Shown one piece after another: positions 1-7,171 of a DNA stretch of 9,207 nt (the first letter of the stretch is position 1; the number at the start of each line of letters is the position of its first letter). This DNA comes from Burkholderiales bacterium (GTDB lineage Bacteria; Pseudomonadota; Gammaproteobacteria; Burkholderiales; Usitatibacteraceae), in assembly GCA_017880705.1 (NCBI GenBank), contig JADGRS010000100.1, positions 1 through 9,207 on the forward strand, in the 5' to 3' direction. The translations under genes were made by a program, and so were the position numbers. The notes under the pieces were generated by a model that was given only the letters and a program-made list of their open reading frames with translations, ran no database searches and was not told the DNA's origin.

Positions 1-665
1 TTCACGATGTTCATGAACTTCGAGCCGTCGAGCAGGATGTGCTCGTACATGTCGTCGGTCGCGATGATGATGTTCGGATGCTTGCGCAGCACCTCTCCGA
101 GCGACCTCAGCTCGTCGGCCGTGTAGACCGCGCCCGTCGGATTCGAAGGGCTGTTGATCCAGATAAGGCGTGAGCGCGGCGTGATCGCGCGCTCCAGCTG
201 CTGCGCGTTGATCTTGAATCCCTGGTCGATGTCCGCCGGAATGAAGACGGGCTTGCCGTCCGCCATCATCGCCATGTCGGGGTACGAGACCCAGAAGGGG
301 GCGGGCACGATCGCCTCGTCGCCGGAATTGAGGAGCGCCATGCAGAGGTTGAACGAAGTCTGCTTGCCGCCGACCGAGACGAGGATCTGCTTCTCGGTGG
401 AGTCGAGGTCGTTCTCGCGCTTGTATTTCGCGATGATCGCCTTCTTCAGGGACGGGGTCCCGCCGGCCGCGGTGTACTTGGTGAGGCCCTTGCGGATCGC
501 CGCGATCCCCGCTTCCTTGATGAAATCGGGCGTGTCGAAGTCCGGCTCGCCCGCGCCCATGGAGATCACGTCCTTGCCTTCCGCCTTGAGCTTGGCCGCC
601 TTGGCCGAGACGGCGAGGGTGGGCGAGGGCTTGATGACCTTGAGGCGGTTTGCGACGAGCGACAT
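1..665 (-). CDS. Aspartate aminotransferase (class I/II PLP-dependent), N-terminal part, cut by window edge
   Basis: This reads leftward from an ATG at 665-663 and runs off the window at base 1, giving 221 residues of an expected ~400. It should transfer the amino group between aspartate and 2-oxoglutarate with pyridoxal phosphate in the cytoplasm. Visible family marks are the substrate-loop motif [10 protein letters not shown] (residues 37-46), [15 protein letters not shown] (63-77), GGKQ (99-102), [11 protein letters not shown] (171-181, with the conserved Asn175 near the cofactor) and TDDMYEH (203-209), whose Asp and Tyr contact the PLP ring. The cofactor lysine lies beyond the edge. The start is supported by the usual [16 protein letters not shown] beginning and by GGAG about 8 bases upstream on the minus strand. 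It is divergent from uvrB across about 100 bases. Substrate preference within class I fold enzymes (aspartate, or aspartate/prephenate) is not settled by this fragment. Confidence 0.9.
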   Translation of the reverse strand, partial: MSLVANRLKVIKPSPTLAVSAKAAKLKAEGKDVISMGAGEPDFDTPDFIKEAGIAAIRKGLTKYTAAGGTPSLKKAIIAKYKRENDLDSTEKQILVSVGGKQTSFNLCMALLNSGDEAIVPAPFWVSYPDMAMMADGKPVFIPADIDQGFKINAQQLERAITPRSRLIWINSPSNPTGAVYTADELRSLGEVLRKHPNIIIATDDMYEHILLDGSKFMNIV

Positions 666-711
666 GGACTTCTCCGGGGGCCGAACGGTGAAAGAGGATG
701 GACCAATCTCT

Positions 712-737
712 ATTTTACCTTCTGGAATTGATAAAAT
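712..737. promoter_or_regulatory. AT-rich dyad, possible divergent -10 elements for the aminotransferase and uvrB
   Basis: An AT-rich island in otherwise GC-rich DNA holds an imperfect inverted repeat: ATTTTACC (712-719) and GATAAAAT (730-737), one mismatch in eight. Each arm gives an outward-facing TAAAAT that resembles a sigma-70 -10 box, leftward for the aminotransferase (about 40 bases of leader) and rightward for uvrB. I see no convincing -35 hexamer for either. The promoter reading is an inference; the dyad is seen directly. Confidence 0.35.
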
Positions 738-768
738 CGTCTGTTTCGCTCCGAAAGCCCCGAACCCC

Positions 769-2799
<2,031 letters not shown>

Positions 2800-2805
2800 C
2801 GCCCG

Positions 2806-2817
2806 GGACCGCGGTCC
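2806..2817. terminator. 12-base perfect palindrome between convergent uvrB and HPr-like genes
   Basis: GGACCGCGGTCC is a perfect 12-base palindrome in the 28-base gap between the uvrB stop (2797-2799) and the stop of the convergent HPr-like gene (2828-2830). It could form a short GC hairpin on either transcript and act as a bidirectional stop signal, but no T-tract follows on either strand. A competing pairing of GGGAC (2805-2809) with GTCCC (2821-2825) is also possible. Confidence 0.3.
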
Positions 2818-2827
2818 GGCGTCCCGC

Positions 2828-3094
2828 CTACCCCTCGCCGAATCCGTTGCTGATGAGGCGGGTGACCGCCGCCATCGCAGCGACTTCGTCGGGCCCGCTC
2901 GTCTCGATCGACACTCTCGCGCCCATTCCCGCCGACAGCAGCAGGATCGCGATCATGTGGCGTGCATTCGCCCGTCGTCCATTGACGACGAGCACCACGC
3001 TCGAGACGTATTTCGAAGACAGCGACACGAGCTTCGCGGCGGCGCGCGCGTGCAGCCCCAGGCGATTCATGATGGTGATTTCACGTGCTTGCAT
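2828..3094 (-). CDS. HPr-family phosphocarrier protein, His15 kept, Ser46 replaced by His
   Basis: An 88-residue protein of typical HPr length. HPr carries phosphate from enzyme I to EIIA proteins through His15. Here His15 sits in NRLGLHARAAAKL (10-22), exactly in register. The second half keeps the family shape: NGRRANARHMIAILLLSAGMG (38-58), then ARVSIETSGPDE and a C-terminal helix ending FGEG. The position of the regulatory Ser46, the HPr kinase target in NAKS/DGKS-type motifs, is His46 (codon CAC, 2959-2957). The ATG at 3094 is chosen because it places the active His at 15; the frame is open to 3163 but the extra residues look unlike HPr. No clear Shine-Dalgarno sequence is visible. It lies 105 bases downstream of the cardiolipin synthase gene on the same strand. 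No ptsI, EIIA or hprK is in the window, so a role in the nitrogen-type or sugar PTS is inferred only. Confidence 0.88.
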   Translation of the reverse strand: MQAREITIMNRLGLHARAAAKLVSLSSKYVSSVVLVVNGRRANARHMIAILLLSAGMGARVSIETSGPDEVAAMAAVTRLISNGFGEG

Positions 3095-3155
3095 GGCGGT
3101 TCGGGTGCTCGAGAGCTGATGCGGTGAATCATCGTAGACCGCGTTTCCCCGCGCG

Positions 3156-3175
3156 GGTTGCAACGAATTGCAACC
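3156..3175. repeat. Perfect 8-4-8 inverted repeat between cardiolipin synthase and HPr-like genes
   Basis: GGTTGCAA (3156-3163), a 4-base spacer CGAA, then TTGCAACC (3168-3175): a perfect dyad. It starts 25 bases after the cardiolipin synthase stop on the minus strand and about 62 bases before the HPr-like ATG. As RNA on the minus strand it would be a stem of 8 pairs with a UUCG loop. A second, weaker GC stem (CCGCG 3139-3143 with CGCGG 3152-3156) follows at once. Without a U-tract it is not a classical intrinsic terminator. The 20-base symmetric form also fits a dimeric repressor operator for the HPr-like gene. The structure is certain; its role is open. Confidence 0.6.
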
Positions 3176-3199
3176 AATCTTCTCCCGGCAATTTCCGTG

Positions 3200-4624
3200 C
3201 TAAAGGACGGAGTCGGTGAGCCGAGCAAGATTTTCCAGCGTGCGCCGCAGGGAAGATATGCCTGCGCGCTCGGCGAGCGTCACCCGTACGGCGCCCTCGC
3301 GATTGCGCCGCTGGATCCGATGAAGCTCGGCCGCCACGCCTATATCGCGGATCAACACGCTCACCTCCGCATTCAGCGCGAACGAGCGGATGTCGAGATT
3401 CGACGATCCGATCAGCACGATGTCGTCGTCCACGCTCATGTGCTTGGCGTGAAGGAAGCTGTCGGTGTGCCGCAGGATCCGAACGCCGGCGGCGAGCATC
3501 GCGTCGTAGCAGGATTCCTGCGCGAGCTGCACCAGGGGCTTGTTGGACTTGCCGTCGACGATCAGCTCGACTTCCACGCCGCGCTTGGCGGCCGTGCACA
3601 TCGCGGCCAGGAAGGCCTCGCTCGGCACGACGTAGGGGGCGGTGAGCACGATGCGCGACGCGGCGCCGTACATCAGCGCGATCATGATTGCCTCCGCGGT
3701 TCCCTCGAAGTATCCCGGGCCGCTCGGCAGGACCTGCGCGCGGCCGCCGGGCGCCGTGCTTCCGCTCCAGGGCCCGCGCAGGTCGACCTCGGGCGGCAGG
3801 TCGTCCGTCTCGAGATAGCGGTCCGTGAGCAGCAACGCGTGCAGATGGCGCACGATCGGCCCCGTCGCGCGCACGGCGAGCTCTTCGTTGACGAGCCCCG
3901 GATTCGCCTGGTTCCCGACGACATTCTGGGAGCCGAAGTACGCGAGCTCGCCGTCGATGATCGCGATCTTTCGATGATTGCGCAGGTCGAAGCGCGCCGC
4001 GTTGGCGCCCCACAGCCGCAACGGCATCGCGGAGATCACCTCGCACCCGGCGGCGCGAAGCGAGGGCGCGAGGCGAGCGAGTCCGTCGCGCGATCCCACC
4101 GCATCCATCAGCACGCGAACGGCGACCCCGCGGCGCGCCGCGCGAGCCAGCGCCTCGGCGACGAGCCGGCCCGTGGCGTCGTCGGCAAAGATGTAATAGA
4201 GCAGGTGCGCAAAGCGCTTCGCGCCGTCGATATCCGCGACCAGCCGCGCGATCGCGGGGTCGTAGTCGGGCAGGAGCTCGAAGCGGTTGCCTTCGACCGG
4301 CGGAAATTCGGAGAGCCGCACCGCGAGCTCCAGCGCCGGCGGGCCTGCCCGCCCGTCCCCGCCCCAGGCCTCCCGCGAGCCGCTCCGCGCGCGGGGCTCG
4401 AACCGGCGGATCGTCTCCTCGATCTTCTTCTCGAGCGCCAGCCGGCGCCGGGGCTGGTAGGCCCGTCCGATGAGCAGGTAGAGCGCGAGGCCGGGCCAGG
4501 GCCAGAAGAGGATGAGGAGGAGCCATGCGCGCGCCGATGCGGCCGTGCGCCGCTGCGGCACGAGGACCAGAGCCGCGATGCGCAGCGCCCACTCGCTCGC
4601 GATGTAGAGCGAGCCCCACGGCAT
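3200..4624 (-). CDS. Cardiolipin synthase, phospholipase D superfamily (ClsA-like)
   Basis: A 474-residue membrane enzyme expected to join two phosphatidylglycerols (or a related donor pair) into cardiolipin at the inner membrane. The length matches E. coli ClsA-type proteins (~480). The N-terminus has two hydrophobic stretches (about 11-23 and 33-52) joined by VPQRRTAASARAW, the PLDc_N pattern. Two HKD motifs follow: HRKIAIID (His217, Lys219, Asp224) and HAKHMSVD (His392, Lys394, Asp399), the second followed by GSSNLDIRS (406-414). Both catalytic sets are intact. The ATG at 4624 lacks a good Shine-Dalgarno sequence; an in-frame GTG at 4639-4637 with AGAGAG upstream is an alternative that adds five residues. 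A weak sigma-70-like pair, TTGGGT (4679-4674) and TAGAGA (4655-4650), lies upstream on the minus strand. It is divergent from the tyrosine phosphatase gene. ClsB/ClsC or another PLD phosphatidyltransferase is possible but fits less well, given the two N-terminal membrane segments. Confidence 0.92.
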   Translation of the reverse strand: MPWGSLYIASEWALRIAALVLVPQRRTAASARAWLLLILFWPWPGLALYLLIGRAYQPRRRLALEKKIEETIRRFEPRARSGSREAWGGDGRAGPPALELAVRLSEFPPVEGNRFELLPDYDPAIARLVADIDGAKRFAHLLYYIFADDATGRLVAEALARAARRGVAVRVLMDAVGSRDGLARLAPSLRAAGCEVISAMPLRLWGANAARFDLRNHRKIAIIDGELAYFGSQNVVGNQANPGLVNEELAVRATGPIVRHLHALLLTDRYLETDDLPPEVDLRGPWSGSTAPGGRAQVLPSGPGYFEGTAEAIMIALMYGAASRIVLTAPYVVPSEAFLAAMCTAAKRGVEVELIVDGKSNKPLVQLAQESCYDAMLAAGVRILRHTDSFLHAKHMSVDDDIVLIGSSNLDIRSFALNAEVSVLIRDIGVAAELHRIQRRNREGAVRVTLAERAGISSLRRTLENLARLTDSVL

Positions 4625-4732
4625 GTTGTCGAGCGTCACGAATCGGGACTCTCTACACTTGAGGCTGCATCTTACCCAACATGGCGGAGGACGAGAGTGG
4701 CGATCGAGGAGGAACGGCGGGGTGCCCCGGTC

Positions 4733-5230
4733 ATGGCGCTGCTCGTCGTATGCACCGGCAACATCTGCCGCTCTCCCACGGCCGAGGGCGCGCTGCGCCA
4801 ACTCGCGAAGGCGCGGGGACTCGCCGATCGCGTGCGCATTGCCTCGGCGGGCACGCATGACTACCACGTGGGTGAGGCGCCCGACCCCCGCAGCATGCAA
4901 CACGCGTCGAAGCGCGGCTACGACCTGAGCATGCAGCGCGCGATGCAGATCGCGAAACGGCACTTCGAGGAATTCGACTACATCCTCGCGATGGACCGCG
5001 GGCACCTGCGCATTCTCAAGCAGATGCGGCCGCAGGGCGCGCGCGCGCGGCTGGGCCTCTTTCTCGAGGCGAGCGGCAAGTGGAAGGACGAGGACGTGCC
5101 CGATCCCTACTACGGCGGCGACGCGGGATTCGAGCGGGTCCTCGACATGGTCGAAGAGGCGGGGCAGCATTGGCTCGATCGCATCGAGGCGGAGCTCGAT
5201 CCTTCCAGTTTCAGGCTGCAACGCCCATGA
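4733..5230 (+). CDS. Low-molecular-weight protein tyrosine phosphatase
   Basis: A 165-residue cytoplasmic phosphatase of the arsenate-reductase-like LMW-PTP fold. The P-loop is CTGNICRSP (Cys7 nucleophile, Arg13 phosphate-binding, C-x5-R-S), and the general acid lies in DPYYGG (Asp124). FDYILAMD (81-88) and the C-terminal helix FERVLDMVEEAGQHWLD are also typical. Such enzymes dephosphorylate phosphotyrosine proteins, often tyrosine kinases of exopolysaccharide export, but no such kinase is in the window and the substrate is unknown. The ATG at 4733 is close to the conserved strand. An in-frame GTG at 4697 has GGAGG (4686-4690) six bases upstream and would add 12 residues, whereas the AGGAGG at 4707-4712 is 20 bases from the ATG, so the upstream start is a real alternative. 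The stop is only 7 bases from the convergent cupredoxin stop. Confidence 0.93.
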   Translation: MALLVVCTGNICRSPTAEGALRQLAKARGLADRVRIASAGTHDYHVGEAPDPRSMQHASKRGYDLSMQRAMQIAKRHFEEFDYILAMDRGHLRILKQMRPQGARARLGLFLEASGKWKDEDVPDPYYGGDAGFERVLDMVEEAGQHWLDRIEAELDPSSFRLQRP

Positions 5231-5237
5231 TGAACGC

Positions 5238-5606
5238 CTAGGTCACGACGATCTTCCCCGACATCGACTCGTGGCCGTCGCCGCAGAAGACGTCGCAGAG
5301 AAAGGTGAACGTGCCGGCGCGGTCCGGCGTGAGCGGCATGCGCATCACCTTCCCCGGAACGATGTCGCTTCTCGTCTTGAACTCCGGCAGGTTGAAGCCC
5401 ATGAAGACGTCCTGGGTCGTGAATTCGAACACCACGGGCTCGCCCTTCTTCAAGGCGATCTCGCTCGGGGTGAAGACGAACTTGCGCGCCGAGACGCGGA
5501 TCACCTTCTCCTCGGCGCGAGCGGAAAGCCCCGCGCCCAGAGCGGCGCAGAGGGCGATCCCGGTCGAGGCGCAGAGCATCCTTCGCCGCTGCACGTCCAC
5601 GCTCAT
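5238..5606 (-). CDS. Exported cupredoxin with CuA-type copper motif (COX2/NosZ-like domain), first His replaced by Met
   Basis: A 122-residue protein. Residues 1-31 form an export signal with an RRR run (7-9), a hydrophobic stretch and an Ala-Arg-Ala cleavage site, probably Tat or Sec. The mature ~91 residues are a single cupredoxin barrel of the cytochrome oxidase subunit II/nitrous oxide reductase type. The C-terminal copper loop CDVFCGDGHESM (104-115) fits C-x3-C-G-x2-H-x2-M exactly, with Cys104, Cys108, His112 and Met115. The first ligand normally lies in a DVxHxF motif; here the equivalent is DVFMGFNLPEF, so Met69 stands where His is expected. There are no membrane segments or heme motif, so it is a free periplasmic copper protein rather than an oxidase subunit. 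Its ATG overlaps the stop of the upstream phosphoesterase as ATGA, so translation is probably coupled. An electron-transfer or copper-handling role is inferred. Confidence 0.87.
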   Translation of the reverse strand: MSVDVQRRRMLCASTGIALCAALGAGLSARAEEKVIRVSARKFVFTPSEIALKKGEPVVFEFTTQDVFMGFNLPEFKTRSDIVPGKVMRMPLTPDRAGTFTFLCDVFCGDGHESMSGKIVVT

Positions 5607-6490
5607 GCCTTCACCACCGGCATCTCCTTGATGTCGTACTTCGCGTCCTTTGCCTCGGCCTCGACCTCGCGGAATCCCAGGCCGCGGTAGGGAGCGGCAG
5701 CGTCCCACTTGATCGGATCGCGTTTCGGCTGGGACTTGGGCGCGGGGAGCGGAAAGATGAGCGACTTCGCGGAATGGTGCGCGATGTGGCCCGTCATCTG
5801 GTGATTCTCCTGGTGGATGTGGCCGTAGAAAACGGTCACGTTCGAGAAGGGCATGAGCATGTCGATCGCCTGCGCGCCGTCGCGCGTCGCCCAGTCCCAC
5901 TCGGGCGCGAGGTCGAAGAGCGGGCGATGGGTGAGGACGACGATGCGCGCGTCCTTCGGCTGGCGCGCGAGGTCCGCCTTGAGCCACGCGAGCTGCTCCT
6001 CGCCGATGCGCGCGGCGGGATCGGAGACGTTGTCGACCGCGATGAAGTGCACGCCCTTGTGGTCGAAGGTGTAGTGGGTCTCGCCGAAGAATTCCTTCCA
6101 CGCGGCGCCGTTGTCGAGGGCGGCGTCGTGCTCGCCCGCCATGAAATGCACGGTCTTGTTCTTGAGCCCCGAGGCGATCTCCTTGAATTCCTTCAGGCGC
6201 TTGCGCCGCTCCACCGGATCGTCGGTGGTATGGGTGAGGTCCCCGGTGAACACGATGAAGTCGGGCTCGACGGAAAGCGCGTTCACCGCGGCGATCGCCT
6301 TCGGCAGCGTGCCGCGGGCGTCGGGGTTCACCGCGGGTCCGCTGAAGCCCCAATGGGTGTCGGAGAGCTGCACGAAGTAGAAGTCGGGCTCGCCGGCGCT
6401 CATCGAGGCGCAGCCGGCAAGGCTCGACGCGAAGACGGCACCGCCTCCAAGGGCGCTCAGCTTGAGAAATTGCCTGCGATCGATCGTCAT
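5603..6490 (-). CDS. Tat-exported lipoprotein, calcineurin-like metallophosphoesterase
   Basis: A 295-residue protein. The N-terminus has a textbook twin-arginine motif DRRQFLK (4-10) and, after a hydrophobic stretch, a lipobox LAGC (24-27), so it is probably folded with metals in the cytoplasm, exported by Tat and lipid-anchored at Cys27. The metallophosphoesterase motifs follow in order: DTH (Asp44, His46), GDLTH (83-87, Asp84), GEHD (119-122), THRP (His188) and GHIH (His224, His226). This is the CpdA/purple-phosphatase-like fold; phosphodiester or phosphomonoester cleavage is expected but the substrate is unknown. The motif usually reads GNHD/E; Glu120 (codon GAG) replaces the metal-binding Asn. 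AGAGG (6504-6500) lies 9 bases before the ATG at 6490, a good Shine-Dalgarno sequence. It heads a two-gene operon with the cupredoxin and is divergent from the ECF sigma gene, under a matching promoter element. Confidence 0.9.
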   Translation of the reverse strand: MTIDRRQFLKLSALGGGAVFASSLAGCASMSAGEPDFYFVQLSDTHWGFSGPAVNPDARGTLPKAIAAVNALSVEPDFIVFTGDLTHTTDDPVERRKRLKEFKEIASGLKNKTVHFMAGEHDAALDNGAAWKEFFGETHYTFDHKGVHFIAVDNVSDPAARIGEEQLAWLKADLARQPKDARIVVLTHRPLFDLAPEWDWATRDGAQAIDMLMPFSNVTVFYGHIHQENHQMTGHIAHHSAKSLIFPLPAPKSQPKRDPIKWDAAAPYRGLGFREVEAEAKDAKYDIKEMPVVKA

Positions 6491-6531
6491 GGGGTGTTTC
6501 CTCTCGTGGTTGGGATTTCGGGCTGGCACAT

Positions 6532-6561
6532 GCAATACCCGGAAGCCCCCCGCGTTATTCC
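6532..6561 (-). promoter_or_regulatory. Predicted ECF-type promoter for phosphoesterase-cupredoxin operon
   Basis: On the minus strand: GGAATAA (6561-6555), 16 bases, then GTATTGC (6538-6532). The -35 heptamer and spacer length are identical to those of the opposite promoter in front of the sigma gene, and the surroundings also match (GGCGGAATAA here, GGCGGGAATAA there). The -10 resembles GTCATTA less closely (shared GT, and GGT-ATT if one gap is allowed). A start near 6525 would leave a leader of about 35 bases containing the Shine-Dalgarno sequence. ECF factors often use a -35 containing GGAA and a short -10 with GT. Confidence 0.6.
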
Positions 6562-6582
6562 GCCCATAATGCGAACGCGGCG

Positions 6583-6612
6583 GGAATAAATACCCGGCCG
6601 CAGCGGTCATTA
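6583..6612 (+). promoter_or_regulatory. Predicted ECF-type promoter for the sigma/anti-sigma operon (autoregulation)
   Basis: On the plus strand: GGAATAA (6583-6589), 16 bases, then GTCATTA (6606-6612). It mirrors the element at 6532-6561 across a 21-base centre, so the two -35 boxes form a 7-base inverted repeat. Placement directly before an ECF gene fits the usual autoregulation. The -10 ends 8 bases before the ATG at 6621, so the transcript would have almost no leader. Confidence 0.65.
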
Positions 6613-6620
6613 CCCATGGA

Positions 6621-7169
6621 ATGCCCATGACTCGCCTTGCGCGGTTCGAGAAGAGCGTGCTGCCGCACCTGGATGCCGCGTACAACCTCGCACGGTGGCT
6701 CACGCGAAACGACCATGACGCCGAAGACGTCGTGCAGGAGGCGTATCTGCGCGCGTTCCGGTTCTTCGACGGTATGCGCGCGGGCGATGCGCGCCCGTGG
6801 CTCCTCGCGATCGTGAGGAACGCGGGCTATTCGTGGCTCGAGAAGAATCGCCCCGCGGAAGTGGTGGCGCTCGACGACGCGGGGCTCATCGCCTCGGACG
6901 TCGAGACCGCAGGCCATGCCGCACCGGCGGAAAGCAATCCGGAAGTGATCATGCTGCAGAGCGCGAACCGCAAGCTCGTGAACCAGGCGCTCGAGGAGAT
7001 ACCCGTCGGCTACCGGGAGGTGGTGGTGATGCGCGAGCTGGAGGACCTGAGCTACAAGGAGATCGCCGCGATCGCCGGCATTCCGATCGGCACGGTGATG
7101 TCGCGCCTCGCGCGCGGGCGCGAGCTCCTGCGCCGCGTCATCGAGGTCCGCATGAGAAAGGCGTCCTGA
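6621..7169 (+). CDS. ECF-family RNA polymerase sigma factor (sigma-70 group 4)
   Basis: A 182-residue cytoplasmic sigma factor of usual ECF length. Region 2 spans about 13-76: the core-binding DAAYNLARWLT (18-28), DAEDVVQEAYLRAF (33-46) and the -10-reading segment ARPWLLAIVRNAGYSWL (57-73). A linker (about 77-115) follows, then region 4, the helix-turn-helix for the -35: LEEIPVGYREVVVMREL (124-140) and LSYKEIAAIAGIPIGTVMSRLARGRELL (143-170). The start is ATG 6621 (MPMTRLARF) or ATG 6627; neither has a Shine-Dalgarno sequence, which fits the near-leaderless transcript predicted from the promoter just upstream. The stop is followed 2 bases later by the anti-sigma-like gene, so the two are one operon. 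The likely regulon is its own operon and the divergent phosphoesterase-cupredoxin operon. I do not assign it to a named ECF group. Confidence 0.95.
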   Translation: MPMTRLARFEKSVLPHLDAAYNLARWLTRNDHDAEDVVQEAYLRAFRFFDGMRAGDARPWLLAIVRNAGYSWLEKNRPAEVVALDDAGLIASDVETAGHAAPAESNPEVIMLQSANRKLVNQALEEIPVGYREVVVMRELEDLSYKEIAAIAGIPIGTVMSRLARGRELLRRVIEVRMRKAS

Positions 7170-7171
7170 GA

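Noticed and set aside
154..768. N-terminal extension of the uvrB frame (open from 154)
   Set aside because: It runs antisense through the aminotransferase coding region and has no UvrB-like sequence; homology starts at residue 1 of the ATG 769 product.
3129..4619. Alternative minus-strand frame (496 codons) over the cardiolipin synthase
   Set aside because: It is a frame-shifted shadow, rich in Arg/Ala/Gly, with no HKD motif; the true frame is 4624-3200.
3158..4732. Plus-strand open frame upstream of the tyrosine phosphatase
   Set aside because: It is antisense to the cardiolipin synthase and low in complexity; only the part after 4697/4733 is a real protein.
5774..6589. Plus-strand open frame opposite the phosphoesterase
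   Set aside because: It is a shadow of a well-supported gene and contains no domain signature; it also crosses the divergent promoter region.
6555..6589. TTATTCC...GGAATAA inverted repeat as a repressor operator
   Set aside because: The arms are better explained as the two -35 elements of divergent ECF promoters, because each also has a GT-containing -10 at the same 16-base distance. An operator role remains possible but is not needed.
6797..7171. Upstream extension of the anti-sigma frame that might hold the missing zinc domain
   Set aside because: The translation is Arg/Gly-rich, a shadow of the sigma gene, with no His-x3-Cys-x2-Cys pattern or helical anti-sigma sequence.
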